Assembly: GCA_039000515.1 (NCBI GenBank)
Contig: JBCFYV010002255.1
Coordinates: 47,457,463-47,521,462, forward strand
Origin: Timema cristinae
Lineage: Eukaryota; Arthropoda; Insecta; Phasmatodea; Timematidae
Direction: 5' to 3'
DNA length: 64,000 nucleotides
In this document: in pieces, positions 34,741 through 46,289 of the stretch
Numbering within the stretch: the first letter of the stretch is position 1
Layout of the letters: each line of letters begins with the position of its first letter
The notes under the pieces: generated by a model
Database searches by the model: none
Told to the model about the DNA's origin: nothing
Seen by the model: the letters and a program-made list of their open reading frames with translations, nothing else
Position numbers and translations under genes: made by a program

Positions 34741-36152
34741 AAGATGCCAAAATCTATGATTTCACGACTGTTAGAACAACCAGAAAAACTTAGAGAAAAG
34801 TGGATATTGTGAATGGTTTAAATAAAACATCTCATAAGCGAAAGAGGCTAGGCAAAAATCAAAATGTTGATGATGCTTTAAATCAATGGTTTTCCATTGT
34901 AACTAAACGAGCTGTGCGTGTGAGTGGTCCTATGCTAAAAACCAAGTCAGACGAGTTGGCCAAGAAGTTAGGTCATGTAAATTTCAAAGCAATGGATGGT
35001 TGGTTGGTTGGTTGGTTGGTTGTCTCAATGGAAGTGAAGACATGACAGTTACAAAAAACACAAAAAAAAAACACGCCATGCTACGAGCGCTGACCAATGG
35101 AAATCTGAAAAACTATCAGAGTTGCTTAAAAAATGTAGAACAGATGACATTTACAACGCCGATGAAACAGGCCTGTATTATTGTGCTACACTGGATGGAT
35201 CCCTGAGCTATAAGCACATAGCACTGTCTGGTTCAAGAAAGCGATGGATCGTGTAATTGTGTTATTCTGCTCAAACATGTCAAGAAGTAATAAACTAAAC
35301 TTTTGGTTAATGGTCAGAGTGCTAAACCTCGTTGTTTCAAGGGGCTTACAATAAGCAATTTACCAGTTTGATACTACGCACACAAGAAGGCGTGGATGAC
35401 CACATATATTTTTACACAATGGCTAATGAACTGGGACGTGGAACTGCAACCTGTTGATAATGGACAACTGTAGGCACACCCTCATGTAGATAGTTTAAAA
35501 AATATTGAACTGGAATTTTTACCTCCTAACACCACATCCCTGATACAGCCTATGGACTCGGGAATTATAAAAAATTTGAAGACGTATTATCGTGGAAAGC
35601 TGGTTAATCATATCCTTGAAGCGATTGAGGAAAATTTGCTGACATCATCTTCAAATGCAATAGAGGTTAGTTCAAATGTTTCACTGTTAAAAGCTGCTAA
35701 CTAGGAATAAGCAGCAAAACAATTTAATAATTGTTTTGCTAAATGTGGTTTCACGACTAATTGTGATTCACATGTAGTTATATATACAGACATGAAATGC
35801 CTCTAGAACTGTAACAAGTCCAAAATTGTGAAGATTTTTTAAACATTGACGATAACCTAAAATGCCATGATGAAAATGAAGTGTGTGAGGATACAATTAT
35901 TGAATAAATTGCGGCAAAACACTCAGTGAGCACAGAAGAACAGGAAAATGATGATAATGATACAACTAAGTGAATGACTAACCAGGATGTAAGGAAATAT
36001 TTTACTGAATCGAGATGCTACTTCAAGCAGGAAGGCAACGAAGGCAACCCTTTATCAGCACTAGATACCTGTGCTGACTTTGTACAGGTGCAGTCTATAC
36101 ATAAAACACGTCAGGGTACACCTGATAATTCTTTTCAAAGAAAGAACTCTTA
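34741..36152 (+). pseudogene. Tigger/pogo-type transposase, full-length but disabled
   Basis: The order of segments is that of a Tigger transposase. It has a CENP-B-type DNA-binding domain (KRKRLGKNQNVDDALNQWFS and RVSGPMLKTKSDELAKKLGH), the first catalytic Asp block (DIYNADETGLYY), the GSRKRW and LPVSYY-type core, [18 protein letters not shown] with [20 protein letters not shown], and an acidic tail ending in CADFVQVQSIHKTRQGTPDN. At least four frame changes and several in-frame stops separate these segments. A (TTGG)n run interrupts the GWLSR helix region near 35000. Terminal repeats were not recognised. Confidence 0.87.
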
Positions 36153-36949
36153 AATAATGTGTAACCCTTACTTGAAACATACAAGTATGTACTTTATATT
36201 CATTTTAAATAAGTACATTTTGTTTTGTTTTCGCTTTAGTTATAGAATTTTTAAATAAGTATTTTGATCATTTAGATTTTGTTTAATTGGGCCAGCGTGA
36301 CCGAGTTCGATGTGTCAACTAACCGGAATCCACTGTGTTACATAATATGTAAAACAGAGTTGAAATTTAATAATAATTTTTATAGCAAAAATTAAATAGG
36401 TGATTGAGTATTTATTAAAGTAACCAATGGACTATAGCAAAAAGTCTAAAACCATGTGTGAAAAGTAGTAGTTAGTAGTTACTAGGGCTCTGCAAGTACT
36501 CATATTTCAAACTCAAACTCGAGCTTGTCGATTAAGCTCGAGATCGAAAGTTTTGTAGGCTCATCATTTTTGAGCTTCTACTTGATGTACTTAATAATAA
36601 AATTTTAAAACGCAATAGTAAGGATAGTCTGTTTAATTGAGTTAATATCAGCATTTCCAACTTACAACTCATTTGGTTACTTAACAAATTGTTAAAATTA
36701 ATTTCCATTTTCACATTAATAATGTAATAGAGCTTTAAAACCACTTTTGACCGTTAAATTTGATCAATATTGTCGTCCACTTTGAATTATACTTGATTGA
36801 AGTTGTTCATTTGTTTTGCCATGACAATGCAATGAAAAAAAAAGTCAACAAGATTACTAAGTAATTGAATGATTCTTTTTACCATTTTGACTGGGTCCCT
36901 TTTTAAAATAATAATTTATGTTAAACTAAAAATGTAATATCAAAAAAAA
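36153..36949. other. ARID4 intron sequence, nothing recognised
   Basis: AT-rich DNA between the Tigger coding remnant and mariner 1. A small GAGCTTGTCGATTAAGCTCG hairpin-like motif occurs near 36520. Confidence 0.4.
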
Positions 36950-38268
36950 GAGGCGTGTTTTTTAAGTAAGTACCGTTTTGAAATTAAAAACACACCAAGT
37001 GTACTTTTTAATCAATTTTATTTTTACGTGAAAGCCTATACTTTACTATACTACTTTTCAACATAATTTCCACCAATATTAAGGCATTTGTCGTATCGTA
37101 CAACCAGCTTTTGAATTCCATCCTCATAGAAATCTGCCGCCTGATTTGATAACCACAGCAACACGGCCATTTTGAGGTCATCATCATCGTGGCGCTGACC
37201 ACCAAGATGCTTTTTTAAATGCAGGAACAAGTGGTAGTCACTAGGTGCTAGATCGGGACTGTACGGAAGGTGATCAAGTTGTTTCCAGCCAAATGATGCG
37301 ATGAGATCTTGGGTACGATTAGCCACATGTGGACGGGCATTGTCATGAAGCAAAACAATCCCCTTACTCAGCATGCCTCGCCTTTTGTTTTGGATTGCAC
37401 GGCGCAGTTTAGTTAAGGTCTCACAATAGGTCTCAGAATTTATTGTGTCACCACGAGGCAAAAAATCCACGAGCAACACCCCCTTCCTATCCCAAAACAC
37501 AGTACACATGATTTTTCGGGCTGAAATTGTTTGCTTGAACTTCACTTTCTTTGGTGATGTTGAATGCCGCCATTCCATGGATTGTTGTTTCGATTCCGGC
37601 GTAACATGAGCCACCCATGTTTCGTCACCTGTGTTAAAAAGTCATCACCAAAATCACTGTATTGCTCAAGGAAAGTCAACACACTGGCTAAACGTTTGGT
37701 TTTGTGCACCTCAGTCAACATTTTCAGTACCCAGCGTGAGCACAACTTACGATAATTTAAGTGTTCTGTCACATTTCCATAAAGAACACTTCTTGAAACT
37801 TGAGGAAACTCATTAGATAAAGATGAAATCGTAAAGCGTCTGCTCTCTCGAACTTTTCCATCAACTTTCTGCACCAAGTCTTCAGTAATGACAAAAGGTC
37901 GCCCACTTCTTTCCTCATCATGCACATTCGTGCGGCCATCTTTAAATGCTCTAACCCATCTTCTTACCATTCCTTCGCTCATAATGTTTTCTCCATACAC
38001 TTCACTGATCTGCCGATGAATTTCAGCCGCTTTCACATCTTTGCATGAAGAAAACGAATAATAGAGCGTATTTCACAGTCGGCGGGATTTTCTATTGACT
38101 GAGTCATTTTAAATACTCACAAACAGAGGTAAACACGGTCGAATACTTCAGTAATGGCGTCTGTGGCTAACCAATAGATGGAGGTACTCTACGCGCATGC
38201 GCAGAACGGCAGTCGCAGCGCTGCAGCGGCCAAATTTCAAAACGGTACTTACTTAAAAAACATGCCTC
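36950..38268 (-). mobile_element. Mariner element 1 (DD34D)
   Basis: Inverted termini of about 35 bp run inward from GAGGCGTGTTTTTTAAGTAA at the left and from the complement of the right end, GAGGCATGTTTTTTAAGTAA, each continuing GTACCGTTTTGAAATT. The 1319-bp length is normal for mariner. A TA target duplication is not obvious at the left end, which is preceded by an A run. It contains one transposase pseudogene on the minus strand. Confidence 0.92.
37051..38107 (-). pseudogene. Mariner 1 transposase with two frameshifts
   Basis: Translation starts at the ATG at 38107 (MTQSIENPADCEIRSIIRFL). The frame shifts near 38043 before AAEIHRQISEVYG and again in a T run near 37640 just before the first catalytic block GDETW. 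The second catalytic Asp is in LLHDNARPH and the third in YSPDLAPSDYHLF, with 34 residues between them, defining DD34D mariner. The N-terminal half keeps the helix-turn-helix region (MSEGMVRRWVRAFKDGRTNV, SGRPFVITEDLV). The C-terminus ends NYVEK and a stop, typical for the family. Both breaks involve one base or a small offset. Confidence 0.92.
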
Positions 38269-38757
38269 GTATCTTAAATCAAACGTTTTCAAACTTAAGA
38301 TATTTAAAACTCGTATTAATTAATGCATTTAGTCACAAAACTAGTTTTGGTTTAGTTACTATTTAGTTATAAAATTATGTTGGTTAACCTGTTCAAAATC
38401 AAAGTTAATATTATTTATTGAAATACATATTTTACCAAACTTAGCCATATATATATTAAAAAGCACTTAATATTTCATATTGTTTGCTAGAAATATTATT
38501 TTTAATTTTAAAATATCAGCATCAACTTTTATAAGCATTAAAAACTAAATTGAAGTCAATTTATCAATAAAATAATGTCTAACAATGTGCATGTGCAACT
38601 GTGCATAAAGGAATGTAAATGGAACAGAAGATGTGATAATGCACAAATACACTAAGGAATAGTAAACAAAATACAAAACACTTCAAATTTCTAATTGTTT
38701 ATGATTATTATGTTTTCTTATAGGGTAAATTAAGTTACTGAGCATATCTTGGAAAAC

Positions 38758-39172
38758 CAAAACACTGTAGAAACACTGTACAGTGATGTAAAGTAAGTGA
38801 TAGTGAAGGAAGTCAACCTGAAAGGATAGTTAGGTTAGGCCTAGATATAAACAAACACACTTCTCTATTTCTTCTTACATTTACACTTCCAAATTTTTCA
38901 AACTTCTACAGTTTCACATTGTTTTGAATTTTCGGAAATATTTATTTTTCATATGAAAAGATATCAATGAAAAATTAATATTCTTGAAAATTTAAATTAA
39001 TGTGTAACTGTGTTAGCTTTGAAGAAGTGTAAAAGTTTAATAAGACATGAAGAGAGAAGTGTGTTTGCTTATATCTAAGCCTAACCTAATTATTCTTTCA
39101 GGTTGGCTTCCTTCACTATCACTTACTTTACATCACTGTACAGTGTTTCTAAACTGTCTTGTTATACATTTC
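38758..39172. mobile_element. Palindromic-ended MITE (family P), copy 2
   Basis: It has long inverted arms. The left arm has ACACTGTACAGTGATGTAAA, AGTGATAGTGAAGGAAGTCA and TAGTTAGGTTAGGCCTAGAT. The complementary right arm lies near 39060-39155. The arms are roughly 130 bp, longer than in the 8849 copy, and the interior is AT-rich. Confidence 0.8.
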
Positions 39173-39241
39173 CAAGCCATTAGGCACTAATACATTTTAT
39201 TAACTTTGTTTTATAATTGTTAGTGTAATTTTTATGTCCTT

Positions 39242-39387
39242 AAATTATTATTATTAGCACGGCGTCTTACTACCCATTCGCGTTATACACACTTACGCTA
39301 ATGTGTAATAGTAGGGTGATTGTGAGCTGAAATGGAGGACCTATACAGTTTAGCATGAAATCCGAACCACGGTGGTGGCCTGGCATT
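39242..39387 (-). repeat. SINE family C, 3' fragment
   Basis: It begins with TTATTATTATTAG on the plus strand and shares CGTCTTACTACCC, TTACGCTAATGTGTAAT and CCGAACCACGGTGG with 45661-45937. The tRNA-derived head is absent, as expected of a 5'-truncated minus-strand insertion. Confidence 0.8.
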
Positions 39388-40539
39388 AAATGTGCTTCCA
39401 GACATCAGTTTTTAAACCATTTTAATTGTTAGATTTGTATTTGAGTGTTCTTGTTTTTTAAATTGTGTTTGATAAGTGTTATTTCTAATTTAAAAACCGT
39501 TATTTCCATCATTTAACTTTTTTTTTTTCAAAAGTATTTACTGTTTATAAAAATGAGTGTCATTCAATTTTCTTAAGAACATGTGTTTTAATATACTTTT
39601 TAACATTTTAATATTATGAATAAGCCTATACTTGAACTCTACTCGAATGAAAAAACCCAACCTCGTGACAGCTAACATGCTCCTCACAAACCTCATTTCA
39701 ATGTCCTTCGCTTTCCTTGTCTCTCTTACATTCAATGTCCATGTTTCTGCTTGTTCTTAGAGTTTATATGAGTTTTCAAAGGACCAAACTATGTAATTGT
39801 TATTTGGCGTGATTAATATAACAGGAGAGTAGTAAATTAAATAACAAGATGTAGATTGAATTTGATATAATTTCACAGCACAATAATTCCAACAGCATTA
39901 GAAAATAAACCCAACAAGAGAGTGGTTGTTATATTTTTAAAACCCCACACAAACAATAACTTATACCTTAACACACAATACTTATCTTTAAGCTTGTTAA
40001 CATGTCGAGTGTATTTCCAGTTTGCTGGACCTCATTATTATGAAGTGAGCGCTATTAGCCCAGTCACATACGGAAAAATAGGGGACATCTGGCCTACATT
40101 TTTTAAACTTGGTAAAAATGTTCATTTTGGCAATTCATTGAAGCAACTAAAAATACTGATAAGTACCGTGTGAGCTAATGCCGCCATCTTGAAAAATGAG
40201 TGTTAATGTTAGATAATAAAATTTCCCACCGTAAAGTTAACTATATATTTACAATAGAACTTACAGTTTAACAAATACATTGCTACAAACATGCAGCAAA
40301 GCTTAGAAATATAAAGAAATCCGTTTCGACGAACTCCATTTCTGTTTTGTATGTTCCTGTTAAACTGTAAGAAATTGAATATAGTATAACTAAACAACCA
40401 AAATTTGAATAATGAAAAATAATGCCTTTGTAAAAAATATGTAGTGCATGTAATAGTTGTCATTGTTATTCCATGATATTATCTTTGACAACCCCAAATC
40501 TAAGGACATTTTTCATGGCCAAACCACTCTTGTACCTGG

Positions 40540-41213
40540 CGTTACACATGTAAACAGTGATGTTTCACGGCTACTTTGGTTGGTGTTAAAGAAGCCAGCC
40601 AAGTTATTTTATTAGTAGCAGATATACCAAAACGATTATACTGATGCTCATTTAAAGAAGTCTCACCCCCCATAAAAAGCCAAAATGAAACAGGCTCCCA
40701 ATAACATGATTTATTCACACAATCGCACAAAGTTTAAGTGCTGTTGAAAGTCTGCAAAATCCTGTAAGTATGGCCAATCCTTCAGTAGCTTGAAGCACTT
40801 CAATTTCCCTTTAGTGAAAAAGCGTACAGTTGTGTCAAACCACACACCCCCTGAATGCACACAGGAAAATAATAGTGTTCTTTAATCCAGTAGGAAATTG
40901 TAAGTCATGCAAAAAATATATTTTTATTCTGACGTTGCCGCTTCCTGGTTTTGTTGTGTTTTGCTGGGGCCGAAACTATCAGCAGACCGAGTAAATAGAG
41001 ATATTCTCCAGAAATGGCAACTTGAAGAGTGGAAGACATTTTTTGAGCTGTCTGTATCATTGACAAATCTGCATGATCCACGGCCTGCTTGCTAATGTAG
41101 CCTTCGTTTGGGAATTTTTCTGGTAACATTGCAATCAATTGCTCTTTGTTCTTAGTGTTTGCCAATAAATTATCTTGTGACACAGTGGGAGTCATATATT
41201 CATCAAAGCGCAA
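40540..41213 (-). pseudogene. Fragment of a repeat-associated PIN-like invertebrate protein family
   Basis: The 5' part (LRFDEYMTPTVSQDNLLANT, KEQLIAMLP, AVDHADLSMIQTAQ, then a shifted core before a basic stretch) and the 3' part (YWEPVSFWLFMGGETSLNEH and LASLTPTKVAVKHH) follow the order of a large, often transposon-associated invertebrate family. Typical members have FLANxxNKxxFI, HADxxIVxTA, GxDTDLLxLL and a LPPTxxAAxxHxxR tail. The DTDLL block is changed to GEYLYLLGLL and several stops lie between the segments. I infer the family from this pattern only and no function is assigned. Confidence 0.45.
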
Positions 41214-41729
41214 GTCATTGGTCGATGTTTGGCTTCTTTTTTTTTTTATTGCCAGCCTTGTTAGAACTACACCTTAATGTTTTGGATGCAGTCCTATATA
41301 CCCATCTGATAATCAAATATACAACTAAAATACAAGCATATGGGATTAAGCCTATTAGTCTTCAATAACTTACATGAAAACTGTACACTGGATGAGTATT
41401 TATGCCAAAACATATTTTGTGGGAAATTTTGCTAACTTTCTTTAGTAAAAACACCTCCATCTCGATAAAATTGACCTTTAATAAGATATATGTAAAATAA
41501 CCTGAAAGATTGTACCTATTTTTCAAGATGACGGCATTAGCTTACTCAGTGCATTTAAGGACTATTAGTTGCTTCACTGTAAAGCCTAGATGAACATGTA
41601 TACAAGTTTAAAAACTTTGGGTCCGATGTTAGATATTCGTAATTTTTTTGCTAATATGACTGGGCTATCAACACAAACAACAAATATAAGTACCATATAT
41701 GTGTTGTTGTTGGTCGAGACATCACTTAC

Positions 41730-41809
41730 CTGTTTTTAAAGTGTTATTGTCCACTTTTCCTCCAATCTCCTTGGTGAACTCTGTCGCTTCCTTCTTTGGA
41801 ACTGTGAAG
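41730..41809 (-). CDS. Arid4: ARID4 exon: RBB1NT continuation
   Basis: A CTTTCTTCAG acceptor and a GTAAGT donor bound 80 bp. The first C completes the Tyr codon begun in the exon at 42306-42524. The translation FTVPKKEATEFTKEIGGKVD then NNTLKT aligns with [20 protein letters not shown] of vertebrate ARID4. It leaves one base for the exon at 31893-32017. The exon lies just to the left of a family P MITE. Confidence 0.88.
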
Positions 41810-41859
41810 CTGAAGAAAGAAATGCATACTAAATCAATATGGTAACTATAATAAGAGTG

Positions 41860-42170
41860 TGTAGAAACACTGTACAATAATAGTGAAGGAAGTCAACTTG
41901 AAAGGAGAGTTAGGTTAGGCCTAGATAGAAAAAAACACTTTCTCTCATTTCTTAACTTCACAAACTATTGCACTATTACACTTCACACATTGTTGAATTA
42001 TTGGAAATGTTCCTTTATCATTAGAAAAGAGACATTGAAAACACACAAACAAAGATGGGCTATAGAACTACATGTTTCTAGAATGATTCTATCACTTACT
42101 TTACATCACTGTACAGTGTTTTCTACACAGTCTTACTATACATTTTCAAGCCATTAGGCACTAATTCATT
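41860..42170. mobile_element. Palindromic-ended MITE (family P), copy 3
   Basis: Arms around GTGTAGAAACACTGTACAAT at the left and TACTTTACATCACTGTACAG at the right are inverted. The middle block with GAACTACATGTTTCTAGAAT is the complement of the block in the 8849-9150 copy, so the two copies lie in opposite orientation. It sits in the short intron between two ARID4 exons. Confidence 0.75.
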
Positions 42171-42305
42171 TTATTTTAATATGGTGAAGTTATATTATAG
42201 CAATAAGGTTTTTCATATAGAACATCACTATTTCCAAAACATTACATTTAACTTTTTTTTTTTTAAAAAAGCACCCATATTTTTCTAAACAAATGTGTTA
42301 CTCAC

Positions 42306-42524
42306 TATCTGCCATCCTTGAAGGACCTGACTAGATATTCCTCCTTCACTCTGATGCGAACTGTGTCCTGTGCCGTAGGAGCCACCACCAGACCAGGAAA
42401 CCAATTATCCTTCTGTTTCTTTTTATCCCCTAGTTCTACGCACACCACCTTGCCTATATCTGCCTCCTTTTCTTCCTTCTGCTTGCCTTTCTTGGGAGTA
42501 ACTTCATCCTCCACACTGTCATTG
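42306..42524 (-). CDS. Arid4: ARID4 exon: RBB1NT domain core
   Basis: The exon opens after TTATGTGCAG with NDSVEDEVTPKKGKQKEEKE. It continues DIGKVVCVELGDKKKQKDNW, FPGLVVAPTAQDTVRIRVKE and EYLVRSFKDGR, then leaves TA before a GTGAGT donor. The order and key residues (W-FPGLVV, EYLVRSF) match the RBB1NT domain of ARID4 (EWYPALVISPS, QCLVRSFIDSKFYS). The upstream lysine/glutamate linker is longer than in vertebrates. A family D SINE lies only about 65 bp upstream of the acceptor. Confidence 0.93.
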
Positions 42525-42588
42525 CTGCACATAACACAAACATACTTGTATGCACCTAAATTTACATCCACACTGTTTCCAGCCTGTA

Positions 42589-42772
42589 GTAGCTTCGTAT
42601 GCCTTATAATCTAACCCAAGACTAGGGCAGGCACAACATCCAGTCCCCAGCCGTTAATTCACACTGTGAAAGGGTAAGCCCACATTTCACCAATAATACA
42701 TCCATGGCAGGAATTGATCCTGAGACCCTTACCTCAGTAGAAAGACATGCTACCAACTTATCTAAGGAGTGT
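42589..42772 (-). repeat. tRNA-derived SINE (family D), long copy
   Basis: On the minus strand the head at about 42772-42700 has an A-box-like AGATAAGTTGGTAGCATG and the B-box-like AGGATCAATTCC. The body contains CTAGTCTTGGGTTAG and ends in the GGCATACGAAGCTAC block shared with 32181-32284. Confidence 0.7.
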
Positions 42773-42824
42773 AAACACCGAAATAATATCTTATGACAAA
42801 ATCATCCTCACCACCTACAACCCT

Positions 42825-44565
42825 CTGTACACTACACATTTCCTTCGTACAACCCCTCTCTATACAACTATACATCCCTCTCTGTACACTATACATCCCT
42901 CTCTGTACAACTATACATCCCTCTCTATACAACTATACATCCCTCTCTGTACACTACACATTTCCTTCGTACAACCCCTCTCTATACAACTATACATCCC
43001 TCTCTATACAACTATACATCCCTCTCTGTACACTATACATCCCTCTCTATACACTATACATCCCTCTCTATACACTATACATCTCTCTCTATACACTATA
43101 CATCCCTCTCTGTACAACTATACATCCCTCTCTGTACAACTATACATCCCTCTCTGTACAACTATACATCCCTCTCTATACAACTATACATCCCTCTCTA
43201 TACAACTATACATCCCTCTCTGTACACTATACATCCCGCTCTGTACACTATACATCTCTCTCTATACAACTATACATCCCTCTCTGTACACTATACATCC
43301 CTCTCTGTACAACTATACATCCCTCTCTATACAACTATACATCCCTCTCTGTACACTATACATCCCTCTCTGTACACTATACATCCCGCTCTGTAAAACT
43401 ATACATCCCTCTCTGTACAACTATACATCCCTCTCTGTACAATTATACATCCCTCTCTGTACAACTATACATCCCTCTCTGTACACTATACATCCCTCTC
43501 TGTACAACTATACATCCCTCTCTGTACAACTATACATCCCTCTCTGTACAACTATACATCCCTCTCTATACAACTATACATCCCTCTCTGTACACTATAC
43601 ATCCCGCTCTGTACAACTATACATCCCTCTCTGTACAACTATACATCCCTCTCTGTACAACTATACATCCCTCTCTGTACAACTATACATCCCTCTCTGT
43701 ACACTATACATCCCTCTCTGTACAACTATACATCCCTCTCTGTACAACTATACATCCCTCTCTGTACAACTATACATCCCTCTCTGTACAACTATACATC
43801 CCTCTCTATACAACTATACATCCCTCTCTGTACACTATACATCCTGCTCTGTACAACTATACATCCCTCTCTGTACAATTATACATCCCTCTCTGTACAC
43901 TATACATCCCTCTCTGTACAACTATACATCCCTCTCTGTACAACTATACATCCCTCTCTGTACAACTATACATCCCTCTCTGTACAACTATACATCCCTC
44001 TCTATACAACTATACATCCCTCTCTGTACACTATACATCCCTCTCTGTACACTATACATCCCGCTCTGTACAACTATACATCCCTCTCTGTACAACTATA
44101 CATCCCTCTCTGTACACTATACATCCCTCTCTGTACAACTATACATCTCTCTCTATACAACTATACATCCCTCTCTGTACACTATACATCCTTCTCTCTA
44201 CAACTATACATCCCTCTCTATACACTATACATCCCGCTCTGTACACTATACATCTCTCTCTATACAACTATACATCCCTCTCTGTACACTATACATCCCT
44301 CTCTGTACAACTATACATCCCTCTCTATACACTATACATCCCGCTCTGTACACTATACATCTCTCTCTATACAACTATACATCCCTCTCTGTACAACTAT
44401 ACATCCCTCTCTGTACAACTATACATCCCTCTCTGTACACTATACATCCCCTCTCTATACACTATACATCCCTCTCTATACACTATACATCCCGCTCTGT
44501 ACAACTATACATCCTTCTCTGTACACTATACATCCCTCTCCGTACAACTATACATCCCCTCTCCA
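42825..44565. repeat. Minisatellite of 21/22-bp units, about 80 copies
   Basis: Units alternate between ACTATACATCCCTCTCTGTA-type (21 bp) and a 22-bp form with one extra A after GTACA. Substitutions are few (CTCTATAC, CCCGCTCTG). Two overlapping plus-strand frames stay open for more than 600 codons only because the unit lacks stops. The translation is a monotonous YTSLSVQLYIPLCTTIHPSL pattern with no start context or domain. It lies within the ARID4 intron between the exons at 42306 and 45322. Confidence 0.95.
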
Positions 44566-45321
44566 TTTAAATATACAATACATCTCAAGAAAATAAATTC
44601 AGATATATTTTGTATTCTTGAATTAAATGTTTAAATGAGGAGGGCCAACGGCTGAAAACAAAAGTGAAATTGAAATAAAACCAATTTAGGTAATGAAAAT
44701 TGAATTAAGAAAGCCCACCTAGCGAAAGTATAAAACATATGTGTAAAATCCAAAGCACAAATGATGTAAACTCTTCCTAATTAGAGCTTTTATAATAGAA
44801 CAAGTCACACAAACATTGAATCACAAAGTTTACATATTTCAATTCTGTTGCCGTGATCAAAAACAGAGGGGAAATACTATGTAAAACACTAACCTATGCC
44901 ATTTTGTACTTGAAACACTATGGTAGACCGTTGTTGGAGTGAAATATTGAAGTTGTTATTAAAAGAAAAGAAAATATTTTTTTTCTAAGTTATATTAGAA
45001 CAATCTTCTATTAAGTCGTGGTAGTAATCCAATGTCTGAATTTATAGACGTTTGGTAAATGTTGGGAGTAGCAAGTTTGAAAGTTCTGGTTGTAAATATA
45101 ATATGGACAGTAACAGGGATCCAGACAAACAAATAATGTGGTCTATCAATCACATGATACTTGCTTTGGTGGCTGCATGGTATAAGGCATCACTCTCATG
45201 ATAGATGACTAGGGGACCATGCGGCCATCGAAGCAGGTATCTTTATATTGAGATGCCAAGTTGTTTGGACATGTTAAGAAGAAAGCCATTGCAAGCTCAT
45301 CTAGTCGAATCTGAATCTTAC
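44566..45321. other. ARID4 intron sequence, nothing recognised
   Basis: AT-rich intronic DNA between the minisatellite and the third Tudor-region exon. No coding similarity was seen. Confidence 0.45.
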
Positions 45322-45490
45322 TGAGTTTGTCTGCTCCTGCGGCCGGTTCGTTCGACCACCACCGGACTGCTGAAGTGCTCAGGATGAGTGAGAGGCAATT
45401 GATCCAAGGTTTCACTTTCTGCAAAGTGGCGGCCACTCTTCAAACAAAGAGCTGTTCTTCTTAAAGTTGTGATGTCACCATCATCAAACA
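45322..45490 (-). CDS. Arid4: ARID4 exon: Tudor region, FDDGD segment
   Basis: Following a TTTGTAG acceptor, TG completes the Val codon and the exon reads [40 protein letters not shown], then [16 protein letters not shown] before a GTAAGA donor. The match to vertebrate ARID4 ([40 protein letters not shown]) is the strongest in the window. The segment is the last strand of the N-terminal Tudor fold and the conserved motif after it. ARID4 proteins act in SIN3-HDAC repressor complexes; that role is inferred from the family. Confidence 0.96.
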
Positions 45491-45660
45491 CTACAAAGTA
45501 AATATTACATTTATAATTAACTAATTTACCAACAACCATGGTTATTATTAACATTAAGGGAGCTTTGGAGTATAATTGCAATATTAATTAGTAAAATAAA
45601 ACTAACCATACCCAATTACAAAGTACTTAAAAGTAAGTGATGTGCTACCTTAATTTATTA

Positions 45661-45937
45661 TTATTATTATTATTAGCACTGCGTCTTACTACCCGTTCGG
45701 GTTATACGCACTTACGCTAATGTGTAATGGTAGGGTGATTGTGAGATGAAATGAAGGACCTACAGTTTAACGTGGAATCCGAACCACGGTGGAGACCTGG
45801 CATTCCTCACATTCACAAGATGTCTTGTCAGAGGTGAAGGAAGGGTTTGGTAATCAGATAAATCTTTGCCGGGACCGAGGATTGAACCCCGGCCGCCAGC
45901 ATAGAAGTCCGACACCTTACCCCTAGACCACCAGGTC
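45661..45937 (-). repeat. tRNA-derived SINE (family C), complete with target duplication
   Basis: On the minus strand the head has an A-box-like TGGTCTAGGGGTAAGGTG and the B-box GGGTTCAATCC, then a body and a (TAA)n tail, visible as TTATTATTATTATTATTA on the plus strand. The 14-bp direct repeat ACCTTAATTTATTA flanks it exactly (45647-45660 and 45938-45951), the signature of LINE-assisted insertion. The perfect duplication indicates a relatively recent event. Confidence 0.92.
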
Positions 45938-46289
45938 ACCTTAATTTATTAACAAGATAATGAGGTCCTAACAAGTCATTATATTTGACCTTAATGAACG
46001 TAGAAAGAATGTATTTAATACATTCCACAAAATCAATACACAATCAGACCCATAAAACCACTGGTTCCAGTATATTGTAGATATTTTTATGATTTGGACA
46101 CATTCGAGGAAGATGCTCAACAACTTTCTGGACAAACTTAACAATTTCAGTACTCTCAAACTCACCCATAATATGTTACCTAATTGGACGTTGATGTCTT
46201 CAGTGAGATCAATAATATTCGCACGACAGTTCACATAAAACCTACAAATCACCAGCAGCCACCCTTCTTGCACTAAGGAGTATCTCCCT

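Noticed and set aside
42747..44634. Two overlapping plus-strand frames of 607 and 613 codons
   Set aside because: They arise from a 21/22-bp tandem repeat without stops, have no start context or domain, and lie in an ARID4 intron.
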